Of a stretch of 64,000 nucleotides of DNA, positions 38,090 through 49,525 are shown in pieces. The DNA lies in contig NC_059362.1 of the NCBI RefSeq assembly GCF_019703515.2, positions 47,312,092 through 47,376,091 on the forward strand, read 5' to 3'. The stretch's first letter is position 1, and each line of letters starts with the position of its first letter. The translations under genes were made by a program, and so were the position numbers. Below the pieces are notes generated by a model, which ran no database searches, was not told the DNA's origin, and saw only the letters and a list, made by a program, of their open reading frames with translations. Source of the stretch: Myxocyprinus asiaticus (lineage: Eukaryota > Chordata > Actinopteri > Cypriniformes > Catostomidae).

Positions 38090-39962
38090 CCTCCTGAGCA
38101 GGGACTGAAAACTAAATGTTTATCATTTCGGTTTGTTCTGAGCAAAAACTGTATTTTCTCGTTCCGGTTCGGAAGCGGTAACCGGTTAGAACAAAATAAA
38201 AGAACGGTTAATATCGTACTTTTTAAAATGACAGTACTCAGCGATAGTGGGTGGGTGAAATACCAATTGCAGTGTTTGCAGATCTCGCAAGATAAGCCAC
38301 TTGCCTCGCTAAAATATGCCAAAATTAGCAAAATATTTTTTTCCTGTGTAGTGGATTTATTAACATAGAAATCATAACAAGCATACAGTTCATTCAAGTA
38401 TAATTTGTATTACAGATCTGCTTCTCAGTCTAAACCCGACAGCATCAGATCTGTATTAATGCATCATATCTAACAATAATTCAGTGAAGACTTGGAAACA
38501 ACTGAGAAATGAACTTTTTAACCTCTAATAATGTTTTCCTTGTATCTGGATTAGTCGTGCATGTACAGTATATGTAGTAATTAGACATAGTTGTTAAAAA
38601 GGTTTTTATTCACAGAATGCAACATCCACAGCAGACAATTAGGCAAAGAAATGTGTGATGTAGCAGTTTTCTTCAGGATCAAAGCACATGTTTCATTTTT
38701 TCGGGCAACATGAAATGTACTGTGATAAACACTTTTGCCTGTGATTTCAAGAAAATATTATCAGAATGAAATTAACCGGTTATAACCAGTTACAAGCATT
38801 CAAAACTAATGTTTTCACTCCGAAGCCATTTAAAATCACTTTGTTCCGGTTTTCGGTTATGTTCTGCAAAAAAATTATTTTGTTTTCGGTTTTGTTCCTT
38901 GAACTGTTTTTAGTTCCTGCTCCTGAGACCCGAGCGTCACTGCTGTGTGCTTTTTCCATTCCCTTTTTTGATTTGTAACTAGTAGCCCCTAGGAAACATG
39001 CAAAAAAATATAAACTAAAAAATAAAAGAATAATTTTAGACCAAATACTTTTCCTAAAAATGGATGTCCACATATGTGGACAGCGGGACTAAGTTGTGAA
39101 ATTCATGAAATTCATGTTTTTGAGATGTCACAGACATTACATCATAAATTAGCATAATTAATTCTGATTCAAAGTAATGTCCAGCATCATCCAATCACTG
39201 TCAACCATGTTAAAATAAAATGATACATTATAAATTCTGAATCTATGTACTGATTATCATTGTCACATGTCTGTCAAACATGTTGAGTGATCCAAACATC
39301 ATCTGCAGCCTGAAACTGAACTTTTGATCAGATTTTAGGAGTGAATGCACTTAACTGCATAGAGAGCTATAGGATGCTCCCTTGCTCCCTATTTAGTGAA
39401 TCACTTAACCTCCAGTGTGCTGTCTGTCTGCACTGGTCTCAGAACAGTTTGAAATGCACCTTATGTTCATCCTAACTCCATATAAAGCCTCTGAAAGACA
39501 CATTTTTCAGTTTTTAGATGCATACATTTATTCTCAATGTGATAATACACAGACAGTGAATATTGGATATTTTAACTGAAACTGAGCATATAGTCCACGA
39601 TATGTGGTCATTGTGTTTAACAGCGTGCCGTTTCGAGATACATTGCTCAAATTTAAAAAATGGCATATCGGATGAAACTAGAGACTCTAATCTTTTGACT
39701 CAAACAGGTTTTAATGTAAAAACTTAATGAGGTTTCTTACCAGATGTAGTTTTGTTGGTGTTTCTCTCAAAGACAAACTCCGCTGTGATCAGCACCATGT
39801 TGTTTTGTCACATGACTTGGTGCGTCGAAAGTTTAACCCTTTACTGACAGCACAGAGCCTCCTGAACTAAGATTAGTTGGTTTAAATTAAATTAAATTAT
39901 GCGTTGCGTATAGCGAAGCCAAAATACAATGTCCACGCATGTGTACGCGGGGTCGCACAAGG
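38090..39962 (-). mobile_element. piggyBac-like MITE, copy 2, split by a hAT element
   Basis: Reverse-orientation copy of the 25043-26222 element, alignable over nearly its whole length. TTAA is intact at 38086-38089; the other flank reads ataa. The end cctcctgag is followed by an 821-bp hAT insertion (38099-38919), after which ctcctgagacccgagcg resumes. Without the insert it is about 1,044 bp. Confidence 0.88.
38099..38919. mobile_element. hAT-type element, 821 bp, nested in piggyBac-like copy 2
   Basis: Ends cagggactgaaaactaaa and the complement of caggaactaaaaacagttc are inverted repeats. Flanked by a perfect 8-bp duplication ctcctgag (38091-38098, 38920-38927) derived from the piggyBac-like end. 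Interior carries opposing ggttaccg / accggttat-type motifs. No transposase. Confidence 0.9.
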
Positions 39963-41309
39963 ATAAAAACAGTAATTACAAAGTGCTTTACAGAAAACAT
40001 AAAAACATGTCAATGTCACATGCATAGAACAGTAAAAATGAAATATAGAATTGAGTTAATGACATTTTTTGTTTTGTTTTTCATTCTGCAATGCACCTTA
40101 CAGTCCATTTGAAGCCATGAAGGACTATTTCAAGTTCTTCATGATGTTCAGTCTCCCTAAATAATCGATTTGATAGTTCAGCAGGTTTTGATGGTGGTTG
40201 TGTAACATACATGTGTTTGTGGCTCTGAGGTGATGAAATAACTTTTTCTCTTACAGTCTTTGAAAATGAGCACACAGATCCCTCATGCTCATCACAGGTA
40301 ACTGAACTGCACCAAAATAAGTGCATGTTGCAGCAAAAGGTTGATGATTGTGGGCGGATGTTTGTTTGAAATTCTTCATATTCTTAACACAGTGCACACA
40401 TTTACAAATGTACATAATTATCCCTGATTGCTCCCAGCACCCGTTTCCTGTTTTATGTCATATTGCGTAAAATACCCATATGACAAACTATACTGTTTGA
40501 TGCATAAAATGCATGCATTTTGACATTTCTATAAAATACTGAAGAAAATTCAATTTCTTTTTGAACAAGTTATAGGCTGAAGTTTAATACATAACTTGAG
40601 GTGTTTGTTGAAATAGTAATAGCAATGGTTGCTTCAGCAAACACCAATAAGAATAATATATTGTTCTGCAGACCTTAAAACAGTGACTGCATGCAAAATG
40701 TAAGCGTTGCAGTGAAGTCTAAGCTGCCTGCTTGTTTTAGGGTTATTCCATGTCAAATCAACCGAAATTTAGAAAGTTCCCCGGCTAAAAAGTTTTTATT
40801 TTGTTCATACTTTTTTCTGAAGAAAGAAACAGAAATGATGATGAAAGCCAAAATATTAAATACCATGGATCAATATTTACTGACAGGTACATTAAACTAC
40901 AGGCAAAAATAACAACCGTAGTACGCTGGCAGCCACTGGTGCAGCCATGGCTTGCTGGCATCGAACCGCTAACGTCAGAGACTGCTGGGCTAAATAATGT
41001 TAGCATCAAAGCTTTCAAAACAACCGCAGCTCAAAAAATAACAAAGCTATTCACATTGTAAACATGTTTCTACACGTTTATACACAGTAAACAAGAACAT
41101 ATAATGTTAATTACAAATATCATATGTACAAAATGACTTGATTATGAATTGTATTCGTTATAACTTCTATTTGTTACATCAGAACATAGGTAGGTTAGGT
41201 ACTAGATAGGTACTGTAGGTCTATTACTACAATCAGTTGACTTCAGCACCTCTTGTTGCATTATATGCCAATGCAGTCCAAATATGGGGGAAAAAAAACA
41301 CTTTTCATG

Positions 41310-41460
41310 CTGTTTTCCCAAAGTTTGAGAGCCTGTAACTCCAGAAGTCTTACAGATATCCTAATATCCTTTTAGATTCTGGTTCAGAACAAACTTTTCT
41401 TGTTGTATCCCAATTTTTAAGGCTCTACTTGCTTAAATCCCAGAGATATGAGGCTCTAAA
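41310..41460 (+). repeat. Dispersed repeat pair with 10890-11030, copy 2
   Basis: Second copy, same orientation, carrying cctgtaactccagaagtctt and gaacaaacttttcttgttgt. Confidence 0.65.
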
Positions 41461-43190
41461 TATGGCTCCATCCATAAATTATTACATTTTACCCATTTTC
41501 AATGATCGAAAACTAAATGTGGGTCACATGGTATGAAGCTAGCTTTTCTTGTCCAAAAAAACAAAGACCTGAAGAACAACTAATACTGAAACTAGACATG
41601 TACCTATATTTGTTCACATAAAAAAATAATGTTAAAATCTTGATTTTTGAGAGTCCAAAAAATACACTGTTATTAAGAATAAGCGACTCTTCGGTTAGTG
41701 TTACACTGATTGTTCATCATTAGAGGACCAAACACCAAAAATGCTGAAAATCCGTGTTTTTTTTTTCCCCGCCTCCTTATTACCATTTTTCTACCCTAAA
41801 AGTACCTGGGAGAAATCACAGCTGAAAATTGTTCATCTACAAAATAAAGGATTCCTCAGGAAATATTCATCCATTATTTATGTATTTCTTTCACCAGTAA
41901 AAAATTATCAAAAACTAAAATTTCAGCCGGGGCCCTTGCATAATCAAACATGCCAAAACAAAGAGGAACCGTCCAACGACCTCAAATATGGTTTAAATTC
42001 ACGCCGTACCTCGGGAATGAATGAGTCTATTTATTTAGAGCAATCTGCTCTGCCAAAACGGCCCGACTCAATCGCTTTGTTGTGTTCGCGTAGCCGTCTT
42101 CGTAAAAGTAATTGCTCCTACCTGCACGGTGATAATGAATCCTGGATGAAGTATTGACCACCTCGAGGTTTTGATTAAGGGTCAGCGGGGCAGAACATGT
42201 CTTAATGGATGTGAGGAATCAGCATTCAGGCTGGCGACTTCAACGCTCTGATTACGTTTGGATCTTCGTTAGATCTGGAGAGCGAGAGGAGACACTAAAT
42301 TAAAGTGAAACATTTTCAATGTGTTCTGTATTTCCTTTCTAAATCGTAATGATATAAATAGAAGACGTTGATAGCATTGCTTTCATTGAGAAGAGCACCA
42401 CTGATTTGTGTCCAGAATATCTTCCATTCACTGGTCAACTGCTTCTTTAAATCTACATTAGAGTTCAAAGTGAATTTATCACATTTCACACTGTGGATCT
42501 CGTGCAGTTATGCACAGCATGAAAAGCATTAAAGTATTATTGGTATGAAGTCAGTATTAGCAAGAGAAATGACATCATATTTACAATGAGAAGTATTTGG
42601 AAAGGCTTAAAGCGTCATGCTTGAGAACGATTGAATGAGAATCCAGTAAATCTGTTCAATTATTCAACACTGTCAAACACTGTAATCACCCGTTAGATGA
42701 ACTGTAGGAAAAACGAATCTTAAAAATGTGATGTATTTAATATCTCAAGTGTTTCTCAGTAACCTCACGTCTCATGTAGACTTTCAGAAGAGATCTCAAC
42801 AATGTCTCAAACTGGGCTCAGATATCTCTCTTTATTACATCAGGTTCAATGACGTGACACTCATTTATTTATACAAATGTTTTGCAAATATTATGTTATT
42901 TAAAAAGGCAAATCACACAAATTGATTACTTGAATACACCTCTTCTACGATGAAAATATGTTCAATTTCTGAGTTCAAAGTCATTTATTTATTTTTTTTC
43001 TTAAAAGCTGGAGTTATTTATTACATTGTTTTGGCATAAATAGTTTGGAATAATATTTTACTATTAATTCTTTAAAAAAAATAAGCAGTGAAAATCTTTT
43101 AGTTTTAATGTATTATTAATATTTATATTAAAAACTTGCCCAGCATATCAAAGTCATGTGACCAATATATATACTGTGTGTATGTATGTA

Positions 43191-44771
43191 CAGGTGCATC
43201 TCAATAAATTAGAATGTCGTGGAAAAGTTCATTTATTTCAGTAATTCAACTCAAATTGTGAAACTCGTGTATTAAATAAATTCAATGCACACAGACTGAA
43301 GTAGTTTAAGTCTTTGGTTCTTTTAATTGTGATGATTTTGGCTCACATTTAACAAAAACCCACCAATTCACTATCTCAAAAAATTAGAATACATCATAAG
43401 ACCAATAAAAAAAACATTTTTAGTGAATTGTTGGCCTTCTGGAAAGTATGTTCATTTACTGTATATGTACTCAATACTTGGTAGGGGCTCCTTTTGCTTT
43501 AATTACTGCCTCAATTCGGCGTGGCATGGAGGTGATCAGTTTGTGGCACTGCTGAGGTGGTATGGAAGCCCAGGTTTCTTTGACAGTGGCCTTCAGCTCA
43601 TCTGCATTTTTTGGTCTCTTGTTTCTCATTTTCCTCTTGACAATACCCCACAGATTCTCTATGGGGTTCAGGTCTGGTGAGTTTGCTGGCCAGTCAAGCA
43701 CACCAACACCATGGTCATTTAACCAACTCTTGGTGCTTTTGGCAGTGTGGGCAGGTGCCAAATCCTGCTGGAAAATGAAATCAGCATCTTTAAAAAGCTG
43801 GTCAGCAGAAGGAAGCATGAAGTGCTCCAAAATTTCTTGGTAAACGGGTGCAGTGACTTTGGTTTTCAAAAAACACAATGGACCAACACCAGCAGATGAC
43901 ATTGCACCCCAAATCATCACAGACTGTGGAAACTTAACACTGGACTTCAAGCAACTTGGGCTATGAGCTTCTCCACACTTCCTCCAGACTCTAGGACCTT
44001 GGTTTCCAAATGAAATACAAAACTTGCTCTCATCTGAAAAGAGGACTTTGGACCACTGGGCAACAGTCCAGTTCTTCTTCTCCTTAGCCCAGGTAAGACG
44101 CCTCTGACGTTGTCTATGGTTCAGGAGTGGCTTAACAAGAGGAATACGACAACTGTAGCCAAATTTCTTGACACGTCTGTGTGTGGTGGCTCTTGATGCC
44201 TTGACCCCAGCCTCAGTCCATTCCTTGTGAAGTTCACCCAAATTCTTGAATCGATTTTGCTGGACAATCATAAGGCTGCGGTTCTCTTGGTTGGTTGTGC
44301 ATCTTTTTCTTCCACACTTTTTCCTTCCACTCAACTTTCTGTTAACATGCTTGGATACAGCACTCTGTGAACAGCCAGCTTCTTTGGCAATGAATGTTTG
44401 TGGCTTACCCTCCTTGTGAAGGGTGTCAATGATTGTCTTCTGGACAACTGTCAGATCAGCAGTCTTCCCCATGATTGTGTAGCCTAGTGAACCAAACTGA
44501 GAGACCATTTTGAAGGCTCAGGAAACCTTTGCAGGTGTTTTGAGTTGATTAGCTGATTGGCATGTCACCATATTCTAATTTTTTGAGATAGTGAATTGGT
44601 GGGTTTTTGTTAAATGTGAGCCAAAATCATCACAATTAAAAGAACCAAAGACTTAAACTACTTCAGTCTGTGTGCATTGAATTTATTTAGTACACGAGTT
44701 TCACAATTTGAGTTGAATTACTGAAATAAATGAACTTTTCCACGACATTCTAATTTATTGAGATGCACCTG
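43191..44771 (-). mobile_element. Complete Tc1/mariner transposon, 1,581 bp
   Basis: Flanked by TA (43189-43190, 44772-44773). It has long inverted repeats of about 201 bp (43191-43391 and 44571-44771), nearly identical, starting caggtgcatctcaataaatt. The transposase gene runs on the minus strand between them with no stop or frameshift. Everything expected of an autonomous Tc1 element is present by eye; activity is inference. Confidence 0.95.
43471..44472 (-). CDS. Tc1-like transposase (DD34E), 333 aa
   Basis: Transposase of the Tc1 element. It would bind the element's inverted repeats and cut and paste it into TA sites. I take the start at MGKTADLTVVQK (44472), the usual Tc1-type start; an in-frame Met 12 codons earlier (44508) would give 345 aa. 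The N-terminal part is a helix-turn-helix DNA-binding region (FIAKEAGCSQSAVSKHV), followed by a basic GRKKCGRKRC linker resembling the family GRKR motif. Catalytic residues are visible in 345-aa numbering: Asp159 in VLFSDESKF, Asp249 in FIFQQDLAPAHTA, Glu284 in SPDLNPIENLWG. There are 34 residues between the last two, so it is DD34E. The protein ends APTKY with a TGA stop. Length is typical of full Tc1 transposases. Not a host gene. Confidence 0.95.
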   Translation of the reverse strand: MGKTADLTVVQKTIIDTLHKEGKPQTFIAKEAGCSQSAVSKHVNRKLSGRKKCGRKRCTTNQENRSLMIVQQNRFKNLGELHKEWTEAGVKASRATTHRRVKKFGYSCRIPLVKPLLNHRQRQRRLTWAKEKKNWTVAQWSKVLFSDESKFCISFGNQGPRVWRKCGEAHSPSCLKSSVKFPQSVMIWGAMSSAGVGPLCFLKTKVTAPVYQEILEHFMLPSADQLFKDADFIFQQDLAPAHTAKSTKSWLNDHGVGVLDWPANSPDLNPIENLWGIVKRKMRNKRPKNADELKATVKETWASIPPQQCHKLITSMPRRIEAVIKAKGAPTKY

Positions 44772-44901
44772 TATATATATATTAAAAAAATCACAGATTC
44801 ATTATGTTTTTACAAAATATCACATTTTGTTCAGGTCACATGGAGTGACCCTAAGAAAATATCTGATGTTTGTGACTCAAAAAAAAAAAATAAAAAATAA
44901 A

Positions 44902-44937
<36 letters not shown>

Positions 44938-45288
44938 ATTTATTTTTTTTTACCTTGTAAAAATATTAAGTTGTGCACACATGTATTCAGGGTGCAAGGA
45001 AAGTATTTTAAAACCTCTTACTTGATGGTTACACCACTTGACATTTTTAAAGTCATTAAATAAATCTTTGGTAGAAAATGCTTCAAATGTTTGTTTTTTT
45101 GTTTGTTTTTCAGAAATGTATGAAACCAGCACGGACACAGAAATGACATTTCTATGAACTTGACACATGCATTTTAAACTAGATTTTTATTAGATGTCTT
45201 ATTTTTGTATCTAACTTTATTTTTCATAAATGCAATTAAATGTAAGGTTTTTGCCTTCTGAGAAAAAGACTCCAGTAAATCTCACATA

Positions 45289-45640
45289 CACTCATCGGCC
45301 ACTTTATTAGGTACACCTGTACACCTACTTATTCATGCGATTATCTAATCAACCAATCGTGTGGCAGCAGTGCATAAAATCATGCAGATACGGGTCAGGA
45401 GCTTCAGTTAATATTCACATCGACCATCAGAATGGGGAAAAAATGTGATCTCAGTGATTTGGAGCGTGGCATGATTGTTGGTGCCAGATGGGCTGGTTTG
45501 AGTATTTCTGGGATTTTCACACACAACCGTCTCTAGAATTTACTCAGAATGGTGCCAAAAACAAAAAACATCCAGTGAGCGACAGTTCTGTGGACGGAAA
45601 CACCTTGCTGATGAGAGAGGTCAGAGAAGAATGGCCAGTA
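45289..45640 (+). mobile_element. Truncated Tc1-like element, left end only
   Basis: Begins after TA with cactcatcggccactttatt, a terminal sequence I recognise from a common fish Tc1-like family, and continues through the start of the transposase region (ggtgccagatgggctggttt, aaaaacatccagtgagcgac). It stops about 38 bp before exon C. Right end missing; transposase not usable. Confidence 0.82.
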
Positions 45641-45678
45641 AGAGGTCAGTAATGTAATGTTGTTTTGTGTCTCGTCAG

Positions 45679-45875
45679 ATCTTGATGATCCGGTGGTGAC
45701 GGTACATCAGAGTATCGGTGAAGCTAAAGAACAGTTCTACTACGAGCGAACGGTTTTCCTGCGATGTGTCGCAAACTCCAACCCTCCCGTACGTTACAGC
45801 TGGCACCGCGGGCGAGATGTTCTCTCGCAGGGCTCCGATAAAGGTGTCGAGATCTACGAACCCTTCTTTACCCAG
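45679..45875 (+). CDS. mdga2: mdga2 internal exon C: N-terminal part of Ig domain 2
   Basis: Coding exon of 197 nt after acceptor gtgtctcgtcag, with donor CAG|gtaaga. It starts in phase 1 (completing a Tyr codon from exon B) and ends in phase 0. The translation runs LDDPVVTVHQSIGEAKEQF, then YYERTVFLRCVANSNPPVR (first cysteine of Ig2), a Trp in RYSW, and ends GVEIYEPFFTQ. The DDPVVTVHQSIGEA stretch is close to remembered MDGA2 and unlike MDGA1. The acceptor lies only about 38 bp downstream of a truncated Tc1-like element, so most of the sequence expected to hold the branch point is transposon-derived or next to it. The intron before it is 23,739 bp. Confidence 0.94.
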
Positions 45876-45894
45876 GTAAGAATGCAACCCTTAC

Positions 45895-46335
45895 AAAAGT
45901 ACCATGGTAAAACTATGTTTTCGGCATGGTGTCATGATAATAGTTACTATGTTTTCTGGACATTATTGTGATGGAAATACCATTTTATTTAAAGTACCTG
46001 AGTATGGGAATCATACAGTAATACAAAGTACCATGGTGTTGTCATGTGACACCATCACTGTCCCAAAAACAGGTTCCATAACAGTAAGGGGGTTATCACA
46101 ACACAACATGAATCAGAGCAGCAGTGAAACTAGAATTATTGGCCTTTGACCCTTATCAACAGTATTGTGGTGGTGCAAACGATGGCATCACATGACAATC
46201 CCATGGTATTTAATACATTGGTACTTAAATTCCTGCTACTTTTGTACTTGGAAAATTAAGCATCTAATATCTGAAGTACTGAATGATTCGTATATTATTG
46301 CACCATGGTATTTACATGGTTTTACAGTGGTACCA
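45895..46335. repeat. Palindrome-rich stretch with accatggt words
   Basis: Repeated taccatggt and attaccatggt-type self-complementary words between about 45900 and 46335. A similar motif cluster occurs at 10230-10345. May be remnants of a TIR element; ends not found. Confidence 0.45.
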
Positions 46336-46823
46336 TGGTAATTTTTTGATTGTTGGGAGTAAAAGGAAAAATATTGACTCTTGTTTCTCTTGCAAGTCAG
46401 TACCCAACTTCAGTGATGTATATTTTATTTTATTTCATTTCATTATTTTGGTTTGTTTTGGTATGACTACATGATCTGGACTAATATTATAGTGTATATT
46501 AGTGTATTATAATAGTAAATGATTTCTATTTTCATGCTTTGTTTTATTTTATTAAAAAAATTTGCCATGACTACCTGAACTTGACATATATTATTAAAAT
46601 TGAATTATTTTAATGAGTAATATTATAGTGTATATAAATGTATTATAATACTATATTATTTATATTTTTGTTTTCATTGTTTTTTTTTGTTTGTTTTTTT
46701 TTATACGATTACCTGAACTGGAATTATATTTTCATATTTATTTTTAAATTAATTTATTTTAGTATGACTATGTTATCTGGACTTTTATATTATTTATATT
46801 GAATTATTTATAATAAGCAGTGT

Positions 46824-47080
46824 TAGGTGTGTCTGATTACAAAGTAATTAGTTACTGTAATCAGTTACTTTTCAGTCAAAAATAATAAAGTAATGCATTA
46901 CATTTAAAATTCTTGCAGTCAGATTACAGTTACTGAATTTCAGTGAAAGTAATTACTTCTAAGTAATTAAAAAAGCAATATGTATATTTAAAATATGAAT
47001 TCATATGTACGTCTGTTAGTGTTACTGTGACCGCTGAAGGGTGTGCGACAATGAATGAGGAGGAAATTTCAATTTAAGCC

Positions 47081-47113
<33 letters not shown>

Positions 47114-47265
47114 AAAATTAATTTAGAAAGTACCTTAAAAGTAAAATAATTAGTAATGTGATTACTTTTTATATGAAGTAATCAATAAAGCAATCTTATT
47201 ACATTTTAAGAGAAGTAATTATTAATTTGTAGTGAATTACTTATTTTGAGTAACTTAACTCTGGT
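46824..47265. mobile_element. Probable hAT-like TIR element (gtaatcagttac type)
   Basis: Left part agtgttaggtgtgtctgatt ... gtaatcagttac and right part ttacttattttgagtaactt ... look like the degenerate inverted ends of the common fish element that begins cagtgttggg. Contains a poly-A run at 47081-47104. Boundaries uncertain. Confidence 0.5.
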
Positions 47266-47527
47266 AATAAATAATATGATATATTATTAAATATGTATAT
47301 TAATTATATTTTTATGCTTTTATAAAGCTTTTATATAACTACCTGAAGTGAATTTAGAAACAGTTTTATTTATATTAAATTATTATAATAAGTAATATTA
47401 TAGTGCATATTAGTGGATTATAATACTGTATTATTTACATTTTCATGCTTTGTTTTGATTTTTAATTTATTTATTTGGACTACCTGAACTGTACTTCTAT
47501 TTTCATATTTTATTTTATTTTATTTTA

Positions 47528-47542
47528 TATATACAGTATATA

Positions 47543-47583
<41 letters not shown>

Positions 47584-47683
47584 ATGACTATGTGTTCTGG
47601 ACTTGCAACAATACAAACATCTACATATAAGGGTCCCATATTCATAAGGCACGTTTCTTACACAGGAAGAAAAGAATATACAG

Positions 47684-47740
<57 letters not shown>
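47528..47740. repeat. (TA)n and (CA)n microsatellites
   Basis: A TA run at about 47539-47580 and a pure CA run at 47690-47739. The CA run directly adjoins the stop codon of the L1-like fragment. Confidence 0.95.
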
Positions 47741-48209
47741 CTAATCTTTCATTTTAATGTACATCCAGAACTCATCCCATAGGCATATCCCCTCCTCTTT
47801 TGCACCATTTACTCTACTAAGCATAGATTCATATGATGCAACTTCTTTCAATTCTGGGGCTTTAGTTGTCTTCCAGTGTCTTAAAATGATTCTACTGGCT
47901 GTTGTGATGCCCACCATAATAACAGAAAATGCACATTTTGATACATTTGATATTTGAGACTGATCAGCCTGTAGACATAACTTTGGTGTTAAGGATATTT
48001 TAGATCCAAACCAGCCACTTAAAACATCTATAACCCATACCCAATATTGTTTAACAAAACTACATTCCCATATGCAGTGTAAGAAAGTTCCTGTTTCCAC
48101 CCGGCATTTCTGACATAAATTATCATTCATCAGTTTCATCCTATAAAGTCTTGATGGAGTGTGGTAACATCTATGAAATATCTTGTATTGTGTGAACTTC
48201 CCCTGGACT
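47741..48209 (-). pseudogene. 5'-truncated L1/Tx1-like LINE, ORF2 C-terminus
   Basis: The minus strand encodes about 155 residues ending ...WMYIKMKD and a TAG stop. Visible features are GKFTQYKIFHRCYHTP, then RLYRMKLMNDNLCQKC and GTFLHCIWEC. The C-x2-C...H...C pattern followed by W/F-rich sequence is typical of the ORF2 C-terminus of L1-clade elements in fish. Reverse transcriptase and endonuclease are absent. The frame is open from about 48209 to the stop, so the fragment is not very old. It is followed at once by a (TG)n tract. Confidence 0.8.
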
Positions 48210-49525
48210 TATATATTATTGATATGGACTTATTATAATAAGTAATATTGTAGTGTATATTAGTGTTTTATTATACTATAGTGTTTATATGTTAATGCTT
48301 TAAACGACGTCCTAAACTGGAAATGGTTTAAATAGTTGCAGCAGCATCATGATGAAGCACAGAGCGGTTAATTGGGTTGACAGTTAGCGTGGGTTTGGAC
48401 AGGAAGTGAGGAGTATAACTGCAGCAGACAAGTTTTAGTGTCTTTCCCTATTGTCCTCATCCCTCCCAGAACGCACATTGAATCTCACATGCTTCATTTG
48501 AAACTTAGCGTGAGATCGCTGCTAGTAATTAGCACGTCGTAGCATGTAGCCTCATCTGAATTCATCCTTCAACAGAGAGCTTCAGAAACACACAGAGTAA
48601 GCATGATTGGGGCGTATTTGCGTTTGTTGTGTCAGAAAATGTCAACGTACCATTTCACATGCGCAGCAGGCCAGAGAACTGAAGCTCTAACATGCGTCAC
48701 ACGTGTCAGTGGAAGCCGTCAGTAGTGTTTGTGTGTCTCGCTGTAGTTGTCAAGAGAACATCTCACGCCACTGTAATCGTCTCTCTCACTGCATCTGCTT
48801 GTCGTCCTGAAACTCCATCTCCTGATCTGTCTCTTTATCTCACGGTTCGTCACAGTAAACACAGTTTCTGTGTATTTTCATATAAGTCATTATAAAGATC
48901 TCATTATTTTACATCACAAGCTATTATGATGTCATCTTACCATAAGTTACCAAAAAGATTTACAATTTCCCTTTTTTAATCTCAATATAGTGTTTGGTGC
49001 ATAAAATACAAATGATAAAAAGTGATATTTTATTCATATTGTATTTGATTGTGATACATTTCAATCCATATTTATAGAGCGAAGAGAGGAAGCTGTCATA
49101 CTCTCAAACATTTGGTATCTCTGAAAAGCCCAGAGAGTCCTCTGCTAATACCCCAAGATTTACCACTGTAGAAAAACTTACATAACAAAAATGAATTGCT
49201 GGACCTCAGGAGGATAATGACCTTTAAAGCCTAATGGATCAAATATGATACATAAAAAAAAGATGTGCAAAATTAAGATTTTTACCATTTCCTTTTATAG
49301 CTTGTCTAATGGTACTAAAAACAGTTTCATGTAAAAAAAAAAAAAAACCAAAATCACATTTTCTGACATTTCTTTCATATGTCAGGCTTTACAGGGTTGA
49401 ACTCTCCAAAAAAAAAGTGGCCCCATTCACTTCCATTGTTAGTGTGTCACTCTAACTTCGATTTGTGCTTTTGTTTAAAGAAAAGGAGGGACGAGTCGAA
49501 ATTATTTTGTGGTTATCAACAATAA

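Larger units (their letters stand above)
21940..45678 (+). other. mdga2: mdga2 intron B-C (23,739 bp)
   Basis: Bounded by gtgagt and cgtcag. It holds the G/T tract, two piggyBac-like copies, a telomere-like array, a complete Tc1 transposon and further repeats, each listed. Stretches with nothing recognised are about 23700-25040, 27530-28430, 29550-30900, 33210-33960, 34020-35000, 36000-38080, 39970-41270 and 41500-43180. Confidence 0.85.

Noticed and set aside
40257..40297. Possible 41-nt microexon between tctcttacag and CACAG|gtaact
   Set aside because: Length 41 would break the mdga2 frame between exons B and C, whose phases already match, and the region resembles no known MDGA sequence.
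41741..42157. 138-codon plus-strand frame
   Set aside because: Starts in a poly-T run, Lys/Ser-rich without domain, and overlaps a candidate non-coding block.
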